Positions 20,186 through 30,826 of a DNA stretch of 64,000 bases are shown here, one piece after another. The stretch lies in contig WBZZ01005983.1 of the NCBI GenBank assembly GCA_019918135.1, positions 30,001 to 94,000 of the forward strand. The letters run 5' to 3'. This stretch comes from Paulinella micropora. Lineage: Eukaryota; Cercozoa; Imbricatea; Euglyphida; Paulinellidae. Under the pieces are notes generated by a model that saw only the letters and a program-made list of their open reading frames with translations, was not told the origin of the DNA and searched no databases. The position numbers were made by a program, and so were the translations under genes. The first letter of the stretch is position 1; every line of letters begins with the position of its first letter.

Positions 20186-21152
20186 AACTGCGAGATTAGC
20201 GAGATTAATTCCATTATACGTAGAAGCCTCCTGTCATACTAGCAGTGCCGTCTAATCTAAGAAAGGGTGGTGTAGTGTTTCTCCATTGCCCCGTGCTATA
20301 AATGAGTAATTGATTATCTGCGGGGAAGCCTGTTATTGTCACATCGCTGTGGCTATCTATACTTCCACCTGCTGAAACTTTATTATTATGACCTTATGTT
20401 CAAATATCCATTCATCAACATTTTTTGTATTCAGTAAATTTACTCCTGTTATATTCAAATATCCGCCCATACTAATATTACCGAATTCATCAACAATTAT
20501 CGGAAATGTTTATTTACCCAGTTTATTGAATTATATGTGAGATAACTATTAGTGGCTATTGGTGCGGTTATGACCACATCTGAAAGTGTATCAATTGAAC
20601 CGAGGGTGGTATTCCTCCATTTACCATCTACATCGTTGTATGTTAAGTATTGACCGACCACTGGTGCAAATATGTTAGCGTCAATCAGATTGTATAGACT
20701 GGTTTGGTGCGGATTGGATGTATTAGAGCGGTGTTGAGTTGAGGCTTTGGCTTCGTCGTTGTCCCTTACTCGTTGCTCTGTATAGTATAAATTTTTTCCT
20801 TCTTTGATGTCGGTTGTTGATTCTAAAGCGAGACGTGTGTCAAAGCGGTTATCAGTCCAATAATAATTAAGTCATTCTTTTAGGTTAGTTGTTGATTTTA
20901 AAGCGAGACGTGTGTCAAAACGGTTATCAGTCCAATAATAATTAAGTCCTTCTTTTAGGTCAGTTGTGCTTTTGGTAGCCAGTCGTGTATCAAATCGCCC
21001 GCCAGTATAATAAAGATTTATTGGGTCGGCATCTTCTGGTACTCTGTCTGTGTTTAAACCTACTATGTTTGTGTTGGTAAGGTCAAGGTTAAGTATATTA
21101 GACTATCAACAGCCAACTCATTAAGGCCAAGTAATGATTTATATTGCGACAT
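20168..21152 (-). pseudogene. Tail-fibre-like protein, 5' part (second lineage)
   Basis: Homologous to the N-terminal 300 residues of the fibres at 37618 and 39782. The start (MSQYKSLLGLNELAVDSL), NLYYTEQRVRDNDEAKASTQ and the PHQTSLY, IYSTGQW and LDGTASM blocks can be read in pieces. It is frameshifted several times and cut at the junction. A 69-bp module encoding the TDNRFDTRLALKSTT repeat is present in four variants here, against two in the other lineage, one of them ending in TGA. An inverted copy lies at 49694-51088. Confidence 0.75.
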
Positions 21153-21229
21153 TATATTAATTAATTATTAAAAAATTAATTTTATTTTTGTTAAATTATA
21201 GCAACAAAGATTAAAACCATATCTAAATT

Positions 21230-21796
21230 ATGCAGTCAAAGGAAACATCAAAGGAAAATTGGAAGAAGGCTGTTCAAGCAAATAGAGAAAATGCTAAACG
21301 GCGAAAGGACGAATGGGCTCGCGAACGGCTCCGCAAGAAGGGGGAACTGACAGATAAGACAATAGATAAAATAATTGAAACTGATGCTGAGTTAAGTGTT
21401 GCTAAGGAAATACTTGCAAAACCCGAAATCGTAGAAGACGAAAGCGACAGCGACAGCGGAATTGATATGTCTGAGGTTATTGCTAATCATATGCTTAGAA
21501 AGATAAAAAAGAATGCTAAAAAACCTAAGAAGAAAACCGCAACCCAAGAAGAAGAAGAAAGTGAGAGTAAAGTGAAGATTATGAAACAACAGGCGGAAAA
21601 CAGCGAGGCGGCAAAAAACGAAGTGAAAAAATATCAGTCAATGTATATAACAATACACCAAAGAGTAAAGAAAAAAGTCAAGAGGCAGATAAAGTATTTC
21701 TTAAATTCTAATTATATTCATCAACTTCACTTCTATCTGTCTTCGACAGATTTCTCGTTTGTTGATGAACATCGTATGGAGGTGATATTAATTTAA
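21230..21796 (+). CDS. Charged 188-residue protein preceding the integrase
   Basis: Begins MQSKETSKENWKKAVQANRE. The first 60 residues are strongly basic and helical, followed by an acidic patch (EDESDSDSGIDMSE), a Lys-rich segment and a C-terminus that runs into the following palindrome. It is a diverged homologue of the genes at 43606 and 39196, all placed divergently from a tail fibre and directly before an integrase. It could be an integrase partner or chromatin-like protein; function unknown. The last 25 residues may be read-through into the palindrome. Confidence 0.6.
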   Translation: MQSKETSKENWKKAVQANRENAKRRKDEWARERLRKKGELTDKTIDKIIETDAELSVAKEILAKPEIVEDESDSDSGIDMSEVIANHMLRKIKKNAKKPKKKTATQEEEESESKVKIMKQQAENSEAAKNEVKKYQSMYITIHQRVKKKVKRQIKYFLNSNYIHQLHFYLSSTDFSFVDEHRMEVILI

Positions 21797-21864
21797 AATG
21801 AAATAAAAAAACGATGTTTTAGAATAAGCGAGAGTGCGGAGCATGAAGCGCATGTCTAAATATC
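21717..21864. promoter_or_regulatory. Paired-palindrome cassette 1
   Basis: Hairpin one 21717-21774 (arms TTCATCAAC/GTTGATGAA, inner ATCTGTCTTCGACAGAT), an AT-rich spacer of about 36 bp, hairpin two 21811-21864 (arms TTTTAGA/TCTAAA). The integrase ATG follows immediately at 21865. The inverted copy is at 48982-49129. It is one of six distinct loci with this design. Confidence 0.6.
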
Positions 21865-22775
21865 ATGGACAACAAACATACGACTGCTAATATCAATCAA
21901 CAAAATTCTGACTCAGACAAAACGGATGAGGAACAAAAAAAAGATACAGCACAGGAAATATTTCGGCAGACAAAGCCCAGAACAAGGGGCACAACAATAT
22001 GGGCAGATAAAGTTTTAGATATGGTAAATGTTGATTTAATGGATATGACAAAAGTCACAACAAAAAATAAAAATTATAATTTTGCTTTGATTTGGATTGA
22101 TATTCATAGTCGGTATGCTTATGCAGTCCCGTTAAAAAATAAGTTTTCAACTACGGTCTTAGAAGCACTCACAAAACTACCAAAGCCCAAGGCATTTATC
22201 TCAGACAGCGGTGATGAATTTAAGGGAGCGGTTGGAGAATGGATGGATAATAATGGTTTTAATCATTTTAAGGTTGAAGTTGGAGACCATAATTCATTAG
22301 GTATTGTTGATATATTTGTAAGAACTCTACGAGAACAACTCCATGTTATATGGTCTTATAATTGTAACTTTGATTGGATAAATTACATTGAAGATGTTGT
22401 TTATTATTACAACAAAAAGAAGCACTCAACTATTAAGGCCTCACCACTTGAAGTATTTAATGGCACTGCTTCTAACAAGCAAGAACAATATGTAGATAAG
22501 AATTTATTTGATTTCAAAGAATGAGACAAGGTAAGAAAACTTAACAAAGAAGCACATATTAGAAAAGGGTGGTAAGACTTGGAGCAAACAAATATAAAGT
22601 AAAAGGCCGTAGGGGCTACCGGATTATATTAACAAATGATGAAGTCGTGCCACCAAGGAACTTATTAAAGACTGAGGCAGCCGAAGAAGACGACAACACA
22701 AAAGACGAACCGGATATTAATAAAGAATTTAAAAAAATTAACAAAGGAAAAGCAAACAAAGCATTTACTGAATAG
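21865..22775 (+). pseudogene. rve-INT: rve (retroviral-type) integrase, second lineage, broken at its C-terminus
   Basis: DDE/RNase H-fold integrase expected to insert the element. Core: VNVDLMDMTKV (first Asp), IDIHSRYAYAVPLKNK, ISDSGDEFKGA (second Asp) and VGDHNSLGIVDIFVRTLRE, where an Asp stands at the place usually held by Glu. The conserved 219-residue core is open; a TGA at about 22522 and a shift near 22570-22590 separate the C-terminal part (KYKVKGRRGYRIIL, a small beta domain). It differs strongly from the integrase at 44152. The inverted copy is at 48071-48981. Confidence 0.8.
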
Positions 22776-23014
22776 AGAACAAATTGACTCCTCAAACATA
22801 AAAACTAGCGATAGAATCCGAAAGAGGATCATTTTGGATTTGTAGTAAATTCTGTGGATTTGCCATATATGTTTGTCAGGATCGCTCCGCCAGATAAGAA
22901 ACCTTAGCCCACAAACACACCGAAACAAACGGACAGAATACCGCTGACTCGGTGATGACATAAATGTTCGAAAAACAGAAAAACAGAAAACAAAACATTC
23001 TTTTTGCTTGTTTC
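22776..23014. other. Short intergenic region of the viral DNA
   Basis: AT-rich, with no gene seen. It separates the convergent integrase and zinc-finger genes. Confidence 0.4.
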
Positions 23015-23381
23015 TCATTTTTGCCACGATACATATGCTCTATGTTTCAATGATTTCTCGTGTGTTTTTATAGTTGAAGGTAATGAAGAAACCATACGAC
23101 CACACCCGCATTGATACTTTTCATTTGCTTCTTCTGTGCCCATGCTATGCTGTATTCTTGCTTTTTGATTTTTTATCATTATCCCACATTTCCCTTTTTG
23201 GTTTAATGTTTACATCATACCACTCCTGTGCCTGTTGTAATGCTTCTTCTTTCGTTCTCTTACTATTAATACAAAATTTTTTGCTATTTTGTTTTCCTTC
23301 CTCTGTCCATTTCACACAGACCATGTGCTTCTTTTCATTATTCATTACATACACACCTCCCTTTGAACAATACTTCGCCAT
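23015..23381 (-). pseudogene. AP2-like plus U1-type zinc-finger protein, split
   Basis: The first ORF (start 23381, 78 aa) has KGGVYVMNNEKKHMVCVKW and SKRTKEEALQQAQEWYD. This resembles the small beta-sheet/helix AP2-like DNA-binding unit of many mobile elements. Just downstream, in another frame (23143-23015), lies a Cys/His finger: QCGCG followed by THEKSLKHRAYV, the C-x-C...H-x5-H pattern of U1-type fingers. In the related gene at 24253 the two parts also lie together, so I infer one gene split by a frame change. Inverted copy 47465-47831. Confidence 0.6.
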
Positions 23382-23439
23382 TGTTGTCCTATATTTGTAT
23401 TAATTCTGTTCTTTAATATATAATTCTATAGCACACTTT

Positions 23440-23904
23440 CAATACAGAGCACTTTTTTTTTTTTTGGAAAAAGATAAGGGACTCAGGACACCACGAAAGA
23501 ATAAGAAAAGGGTGATAAGGACGCTTAGTATTAATAGTTTGTGAAAAAGTGTGATTTTCTAGTTTTGCTAGTTTTTGTTGATTAATAGGAGAGCGAAATA
23601 TGGTGAAATGAGTTAAATTTATGTAAATGAATATAAAGATAACTGTCCAATAGTAATACCCTTAGTAGTGACAGAGTCTGAGACAGACAGACAGACAGAC
23701 AGACGGACAGACAGTACTAGTATGAGACAGAGAGATAGAGAGACAGAAAGATTGACATGTACAGACAGAGAGGCAGACAGAGAGACAGACAGGCAGACAC
23801 AGTGACACACACGCATACACTCACACACACACTCACACACACACACACACACAGACACACACACACACACACAGACAGTGCGTGGAATCAAAAAGTATTT
23901 TTTG
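23440..23904. repeat. Terminal spacer with (AGAC)n/(AC)n microsatellite
   Basis: A homopolymer T/A stretch, then about 210 bp of AGAC- and AC-rich repeat (about 23675-23880), ending at the TIR start. The inverted copy is at 46941-47400. The microsatellite looks host-like and may be original flanking host DNA carried along with the viral segment. Confidence 0.7.
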
Positions 23905-24169
23905 AGTAGTATAATATGAAATCTATGATGGTCGTTTTTCGTGCCTCAAAACAACCTCATAAATTTCATTTGACGCTTCCTATTGCTAGTTTGAACTTTC
24001 AATACGAAGCGTTAAAACAGCAAAATAAAAAATCAAAATTTCAATCAATACAAGCAAGCAAAATAAAGAAATCTCTCTTACTCTTAATCTCGCTTTTAAA
24101 TAAAAATAAAAATCAAGCAAAATTTTTTCCGCTTTACTTGTACTTTTAAATAAAAAACGAAATCAATAC
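23905..24169 (+). repeat. Left terminal inverted repeat of the 23-kb Polinton
   Basis: Starts AGTAGTATAATATGAAATC and runs to AATCAATAC. It pairs with 46675-46940. The outer 128 bp are identical in the two copies; the inner half has about ten differences. AG at the outer end is the known Polinton terminus. Confidence 0.85.
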
Positions 24170-24252
24170 CCATCCCCCCAACAGAGCACTGAGAGAAAAC
24201 ATTCCTATTTTTTAAATCATCATTTAAGCAATAAAAAATAGGTTAATATACA
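24170..24252. other. Subterminal region
   Basis: Non-coding AT-rich sequence between the TIR and the first gene. ACAGAGCACT occurs here and also near 23440 in the other lineage, a possible trace of a shared subterminal motif. Confidence 0.35.
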
Positions 24253-24700
24253 ATGAACACGAACAATCTAAGAAAGATTACGAAAGGTGGAATACAGATA
24301 AAAAAAATAAAGTTCTAATAGTTTGGAGAGAGGATGAAATAACGAAGGAGAAAACAATAGGAAGTAACAACAAGAGAACGAAGGAAGAAGCAGAACAACG
24401 ATCAAAAGAATTTTACGAAAAAGAAGTCTTAGCAAAATATGAAGAAGATAATAGGAATACTGATTATAAACAACTCAGAAAACAGAAGAATGCGGAATAT
24501 GTAAAGGAAAGAAGAAAACAGAAATATACATGTGTATGTGGTAAGGTAATAGGGATATATGGAAAATATCAACACGAAAATCAGATTTTCATAGAGACTA
24601 CTTCGCAGAGAAAGAAGAGGTTATGATAGGAGAACGTAAAGTTATTCGTATAATTCTTAGAAATGACGACATGGAAAGATATCATAAAAATAAAATGTAA
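24253..24700 (+). pseudogene. AP2-like plus U1-type zinc-finger protein, first gene of the Polinton
   Basis: Starts MNTNNLRKITKGGIQIKK. After a shift in an A run at about 24300 it reads VLIVWREDEITKEKTIGSNN and KRTKEEAEQRSKEFYEKEV, which aligns with the protein at 23381. A finger then opens with YTCVCGKVIG; its distal part is readable only after a second one-base shift at about 24585. The two parts make an AP2-like domain plus C-x-C...H-x5-H finger, presumably a terminus-binding or regulatory protein. Both shifts are in or near A runs and could be sequence errors. Confidence 0.6.
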
Positions 24701-24737
24701 AACAATTTAAAGAAATAAATATTATTACTTATATAAT

Positions 24738-25013
24738 ATGTCTTTTTTAATCATACAAGCGGACAAGGAATTGAAAGAATTATACAACTTACATTTTCCA
24801 GAAGCATTAGCAGACGATAAAAGGATTAAGAAATACACTAGAAGAGAAACGCTTCAACGATATAGCAAAGCCTTTAAGTTTTGGGATAAACAGAAAAACA
24901 AAGCATTAGAGACTCCAACAATGTTGAATATTCACAAATTGCAAATTTGTGAAGAAGCAATCGCACAACTTGAATTAAGGGTGATGATTGTATTAAATAA
25001 TAATTTAATTTAA
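24738..25013 (+). CDS. Conserved 91-residue protein, second copy
   Basis: Identical in translation to 15277-15552 and preceded by the same promoter-like motif. Confidence 0.6.
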   Translation: MSFLIIQADKELKELYNLHFPEALADDKRIKKYTRRETLQRYSKAFKFWDKQKNKALETPTMLNIHKLQICEEAIAQLELRVMIVLNNNLI

Positions 25014-25061
25014 AATGTAAAACCATTTAAAGAAATAAATTATATTACTTATAATATAGAT

Positions 25062-25236
25062 ATGGGGAGACACAAGAAATATCTCACACCTGAGGACAAA
25101 CGAAAGGCTAACTCCGAAAAGGCTCTTGCATATTAAAAGAAATAAGGATGAAACTAATCAAAAGAGGAAGTAGCAATTAAAAGAACGAAACAGAAAACTT
25201 AAAGAATATGAAGAAATGAAGGCGAGAGGAGTATAA
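25062..25236 (+). pseudogene. Small basic viral protein, second copy, broken
   Basis: Same sequence and same internal TAA as 15601-15775, so the break is older than the duplication. Confidence 0.5.
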
Positions 25237-25403
25237 AAAAACAAAAAAACGAAAAATGATTTTTTTTGCCTAAGTTGAATTTCATGTTAATTCAACTTAT
25301 GAATGAATTTCATGTTAAAGGTGAGACAATCTTATATATAAAAAGTAAAACAATTTAATTTATTTTCATTATTTTTATATCCTCACTAATATAAAAGTAA
25401 AAT

Positions 25404-28400
25404 ATGCCACCACCATTACCGCCCAGACCAACGAAGGAAAATGTAGAACTAGCGAAGGTAAGGGCGAATTTGAGGAAAACTTCAACAAGAGAAAACAAAA
25501 GGGAATGTAAAGTAGTAGAGTTGAAATCTAGGCGAGACAATAGATTAAACTCTCTTACATACGACAAGAAAGGATTAGACATAAACTTTTATGATACTGA
25601 CGCATTAGAGCGAGAGGTTCTACTTCCTATACTATTAGATGCGAAAAGAAATAGTATGACAGGAAATGCTGATGTTCATATCACTATAACATACATAACA
25701 GACCACGAAGAATTAAATAGATATTATAAAAAGAAAACATTTAACTCTTTTCAAATACAAAACTATAATGATCTTATTGAAATGTTGAATGAGTTTAACA
25801 TAAGCAATATTGAAGCATCTGGATTAGGTTAGGACAGAATCATTGAATATGCTAAGGTAGTAGTAGTTCAAGAAAACGGAGGAGGATGCTATGAGGGAAA
25901 ATACAAAAGCAAACAAACGAAATATGAGGAAAGTATATTAATATCTCCCGCTAGCAAAAATAATAATTGCTTATTCTTCCTTTGTAAAGACATTCTTAAT
26001 ATGTCACTTATTAACAGAAAAAGATGTAATGATATTAGAGAACAATTCAACCTTTCTAATGATTGCCCTATAACATTCTCTACCGCAGTAAAAATCCTTA
26101 ATACTTTGATAAAGGCAGGAAAGACATACGAAATAACAAATTCTCTAACAAAGGAGACAATAAGCACAAACGAAATAGGAGAAGCGGATATTATGATTTA
26201 CTTAGAGAATAACCACTATTTTGGATTAATTAAAAGATGTAAAAAGAAATGTGAAAAATGCTTAACTAAGTATTTTACTAAACATACTTGTAATCCAAAA
26301 GTTATTAATTATGCGAATAGAGAAATATTAAAGAATGGAAAGAGACATTTAATAACGAAGTCTCATAAAGAAAAATATAATAACAAAGATGAAGTTCTTC
26401 ATTACGACCTAGAAACTTTTAGAAATAACACGCTCGCTGACGGCTTTGATATTCACGACTGCTATATAGTCGGATATACTCAAGGGACGGAAGGATTTAA
26501 ATATTATGCTGGTATTGATTGTATTTCTAAATTTCTTGATTTAGTCTTAGAGAGGAAGAAAATTAGCAATAGAATGGGCTAACAAACAACTACACAACCC
26601 AGTCAAGAAAGTAGCAGGAGTAAGAAAAAAGAGAAATAAAGATGAAGAACCACCAATTTTATATGTGAATGGTTTTAACGGGGCGAACTTTGACCACTAC
26701 TTTATTAAACAGGAATTAATAAGAAGAGGTATCAAACCAAAATCTCACATGATTAATAACTGCTCAATAATCTCTTTACAATATGAAAATATTAAAATGT
26801 GGGATATGTGTAAGCATACTCAGGGGACGTTAAAAGAAAACTTAGAAAATATGAAATGCAAAACTCTTAAAGGAGATTTGGACCACGACAAGGCATCTAC
26901 TTGGGAAACAATGAGTGAAGAATTAAGAAATAAGTGTCTTGAATATTTGAAGTGTGATGTTATGGGGTTAAAAGAGTTATATGACAAAATAAACAGAGAT
27001 ATTTGAAAAACACTCGGTGAATTTAACTTCATATATTTCAACTTCAAGCCTGGCTTTCAATATCTGGAAGAAAATGATTGATGGTAAGCACGATGTAAGA
27101 CTTCCAACTATTGAACTAGAGAAAGCGTTTAGAAAGCGGTTATCGGAGCAAGAACATATCCAAGCAAAAAAAGATTTATTTCAAATCAATACAATGACTA
27201 CTTAGCAGGGAAAATCACATTTGATGAATTAACCGATTATTTAGTTGATGCGGATGTCGTATCTTTATACCCAACAGCGATGCTTAATTTATTCATGGTT
27301 GGAGAAATTAAGATGCTATCGCACCATTTGATTATAATAATCTTCCTATCGGTATTTACAATGTTGATTATATCTCACCAAAAGACATATTACATTCAAG
27401 AATAGGACAGAGAAATAAAATTGGTTCATTAAAGTGGAATTTAGCCGATATGAAAGACCAATGGCTTACAAGTATTGACATTGAAGATATTGTTAAGGAA
27501 GGCTACGATATAACAATTCATAAAGGATAATATACAGAGGAGGCAGAACCAGTTTTCAAATAATATATATTAGAAATGTTTAAGGCGAAAGAGAATAGCG
27601 AGAAAGGCACACCGCAATATTTATTAGCCAAACTATTTATGAATTAGTTATACGGAAAGATGATACAACGACCTATTCCAACAGAAGCAGAATATATTAA
27701 ATCAAATGAGGAGTATTGGAAATTTTGGACGAAAAATTATATATCCGATGTGGTTGAATTCAAAGATAAAGACGAAAACAAACTTTGGCACGTATCTGGA
27801 ATTCCTAGAAATGAAGTAATAATTGAAGAAAGTATTACAAAGCCTTCTCACTACGGAGCATTTATTCTAGCATATAGTAGGCGTATTATGTATAACTACA
27901 TAAAAGAGGCTAATCCAAATAAAGACATAGAGGCTGATTTCTATTACACCGATACCGATAGTTTAGTGTTGCATGTTAGGTTCGCCAAACTAATCAAAAG
28001 ACTTGGTGATAAATCTCTTGGAGGAATAACGGATGACTTAGGAGATTGCTGTAAGATAATAAGAGGAATATGGATTGCTCCTAAATGGTATATGTTAGAA
28101 TTTACAACGAATGAAGCCTTTCTCCCTTACCTTACTAAGAATGATTTGAAACATAAAGACAAAGGTGTTCATATAATTGAATGCTACGAAAACGAAGGAG
28201 TAAAAAAGAGATACTACCACCTCAGAGGTAAGGGGTTGAATTCAAAAGGCTTGAATCCAGAAGTATATGAAAAGATGGATGTAGGTGAAAACATTGAAAA
28301 TGTTAGAGATTTTCAAATGAAGAAAATTCATTTATCACGAAATAGCAAACAGCAAAACATTAACCATGTCAGCATAGTTCATACTACAAACATAAAAAAG

Positions 28401-28484
28401 AAAGTTAATGATAATAAATGGTGCGGTCGTGAGTTTATCAACAAAAATGATAGTATCCCTCACGGCTTCCATATCCGCTCCTAG
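25404..28484 (+). pseudogene. pPolB: Protein-primed DNA polymerase B, second copy, inactivated
   Basis: Carries the same stops and frame changes as 15942-19022, including TAG inside motif B (about 27645). It differs at a few bases, for example Ile for Thr in HITITYITD, Leu for Phe in NDLIEML and Tyr for Phe in SLQYENIKM. All exonuclease and polymerase motifs listed for the first copy are present. The element therefore lacks a functional polymerase unless several breaks are base-calling errors, which is unlikely for in-frame substitutions. Confidence 0.85.
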
Positions 28485-28494
28485 ATTAATGATA

Positions 28495-28553
28495 GATATT
28501 TGACAATTTCACTCTCATTCGCTTCGCTCATTCTCGTTTATTGTCAAACATCG
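28495..28553. terminator. Palindrome after pPolB, second copy
   Basis: Same as 19033-19091. Confidence 0.55.
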
Positions 28554-28637
28554 AAACCATTAAAGCAAAAAGCGATGCTCACAAATATCAATTAATTAAT
28601 TTTTTTCTATAATTTTTTTACCAGTCTATATAGACCA

Positions 28638-28925
28638 ATGACCACCCTCACTAGACCATGTGAGAAGTTTGAGAAACTCTCTATTGAAAATAAAAAAGAA
28701 ACATTTTCTCTTACCGACGTTAAAAAGATAATTACTGACGAAATTCAAATGATTGAAAATGCACGGGCAGGCAAGCCAAAGGATACTTTTCCATTTGGTA
28801 AGTATAAAGGTAAGAAAATTCAAGATGTAGCGGTTATTGATAAGCCATACCTTGAATGGGTTATGAAACAGCCGTGGTTTGATAAATTTACGGACATTAA
28901 AAGTGAAGTAAAAAAATACATTTAA
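28638..28925 (+). CDS. ExoX-C-like small protein, second copy
   Basis: Identical in translation to 19176-19463. Confidence 0.6.
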   Translation: MTTLTRPCEKFEKLSIENKKETFSLTDVKKIITDEIQMIENARAGKPKDTFPFGKYKGKKIQDVAVIDKPYLEWVMKQPWFDKFTDIKSEVKKYI

Positions 28926-28952
28926 TAAAAATTATTTTGTAGTATAAATAAG

Positions 28953-29385
28953 ATGACCGACCTGAACACCAAACAGGACTACTTGAATGAAATTGAAAAA
29001 TGGAGCCTTGACAGCGAAATTAAGAAACCTTCAATTAAATGGACTAAGCCTGATATTGTTTCTTTCTATGAGCAATATAAGCCAAGGGATGACAATGTGA
29101 AAGTAGTTATACCACCATTGCAAGATAAATCAACATTTGCCATAACAGACAAAGAAGAAAGCACACCTTTTAAGACAACTGATTTAAAAGAGACTGGAAT
29201 TACCGAAATAAAGGCTAATGTAGGCGAAGAGATAGCACAAAATGAAACCGATATTTTTCTACAATATGGTAAGTATAAAAAAAATGAAAATTGAAGATGT
29301 TGCTAAGATTGATAAACCATACCTTGAATATTTAATTCAACAACCTTATTTTAATAGTAAAGATGCGGTAAAAAAATATTTGTGA
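28953..29385 (+). pseudogene. Second ExoX-C-like protein, second copy, frameshifted
   Basis: As 19491-19922, but an extra A at about 29277 shifts the frame within the YGKYKK motif. The other copy proves what the undamaged sequence was, so this is either one recent mutation or one homopolymer error. Confidence 0.65.
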
Positions 29386-29435
29386 TGATATTACATCGCT
29401 TTCCGCTTATTATTTTTTTTATTATTTACTTTTAA

Positions 29436-29489
29436 ACGATGTTTGCAAAACACACGAAAGCGTAGCGAGAGTGTGAATTTGCAAATATC
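29436..29489. terminator. Palindrome between convergent early and late genes
   Basis: Second copy of 19973-20026. Here it abuts the stop codon of the minus-strand late gene (29489), so it separates the early (plus) and late (minus) transcription units. Confidence 0.6.
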
Positions 29490-30726
29490 TATTGATCCTC
29501 TACGAAGTTAGCGATAATATTGACATTTCCTCCTCCACCAGCAGAGACAGACTTCTGCGTAAAAGTTAATACATCACTCGGCGATAGGTATATATCATAA
29601 CTTCTAAGATTGATTTGTTGAGTTGATTGAGAATTTACATATAGTTTAAAAATTGTTGTTCCGTTTGCGATAGCACTCGCCTTTGTGTCAGTATCTACAA
29701 TTGAATACTTAGAATCAACATCTGCAAAACCTGCTCCAGTTAGTGTTCCATTTAATACCATTCTGACAACATTCGACTTAGTATCTTCATTTGTAATACT
29801 TATCAAAGTTGGATAAACATTTGAATAATTTGTTAAATTAGCACCGCCCGCATCAAATACCGCTTTGTTTTTTATACTAATAATAGGACTTTCAGTGGTG
29901 TTTGATGCTTTACTTCCTTCCACTTCGTTTGTTATACTTGTGTTTATAGTATTCGTTCCCTCAATGAATAAACTGGCACTCGCTGTTTTAAGAGTTTGTA
30001 TTCCAGTCGCTGCATCATTTCTCATTACTGCCGTAAAAGGTAATGTTGTATTTCGCAGGCTTACACCATTATTAGCATTCGCATACTCAATCATATGAAC
30101 TAATTGAAATAATCCTGTTATGGGATTTTCAATATAAAACTTAATAGCACCAAAACCTAAATATTGAAATTGAATTTGAAATACATTTCCTTTGCTCCAG
30201 TCTAAGTTTGGCATAGCATAATTTCCATCGCAAGGGTCGTCCCAGTCTCTTGGTCGATATAATCTACACCACCTCCCGTACAATGTGCGATATTCATTCC
30301 TGCTTGATTTTTGTAAAAATAAAATCCATCAACGAGATCATTTCCTATTCCAATAAATGAATAGTAATCTTTTGTATCATCCGTCGTCCATAGAGCAGTA
30401 AAGCGGGCTAGGACACCCATTCCAGTTCTATATTTTATTCTCCTTTTACTTACCAGTCTAGCATCTGCCGTAGCATCAGCAGTTGTTTTCAATTCAGCCA
30501 TATTATTCAAAAATGACACAGACGATTTTGTTTCTGTTTTTGTCCATATCCTAGTATTAATTGTATATGGAAAGATTTCTTGTAAAACTGGTGTTAATTG
30601 ACCTACTACTGCTTCGCCAAAAGCGGTTTTTGAATTATTTGTTTCAATATTACCATCATATCCAACGCTGACATTTATAAATTCGCCGTCAGGATTTTCT
30701 GCGATTAAGTTTCTCTGGTGGGGCAT
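29489..30726 (-). pseudogene. Late virion-type protein, one frameshift
   Basis: Start MPHQRNLIAENPDGEFINVS at 30726. The first part runs to about 30240, then a one-base shift in VDYIDQETG, and the second part continues with NYAMPNLDWSKGNVFQIQFQ, FYIENPITGLFQLVHMIEYA and a Gly-rich end (SVSAGGGGNVNII). About 410 residues in all. The beta-rich, Asn/Thr-rich sequence and its place in the late block suggest a virion surface or base-plate-like component. I do not recognise a named domain. The stop is set in the palindrome at 29489. Confidence 0.55.
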
Positions 30727-30826
30727 TCCTATATTGTATAAAAAAAATAAATTAACTATCAAAATTAATTATCGCATCACTAGGTTAAGACATAACGATT
30801 TCAATTCCCTTAACAAGCACACTTCG
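30727..30826. promoter_or_regulatory. Spacer between capsid and virion protein genes
   Basis: 100 bp, AT-rich, containing a TATAAAAAAAATAAATT-like stretch (minus strand) before the start at 30726. No palindrome cassette here, unlike most other late junctions. Confidence 0.3.

Larger units (their letters stand above)
20168..23904. repeat. Inverted repeat B, left copy
   Basis: Reverse complement of 46941-50678, with only a handful of differences seen by eye in 3.7 kb. It contains a tail-fibre 5' part, an acidic/basic 188-aa gene, an integrase, a zinc-finger gene and a microsatellite. The match continues perfectly about 128 bp into the TIR (to about 24032) and then drops to the lower identity of the two TIRs. 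Confidence 0.9.
24618..29607 (+). repeat. Direct repeat A, right copy (polymerase block)
   Basis: The partner of 15157-20144. Here the block is in its natural context, preceded by the complete zinc-finger gene and followed by the complete late gene, so this is the parental copy and the left one is derived. Confidence 0.9.

Noticed and set aside
23619..23891. Cys/Val/Ser-rich minus-strand protein over the AGAC/AC repeat
   Set aside because: Microsatellite translation; the same holds for its mirror at 46977-47228.
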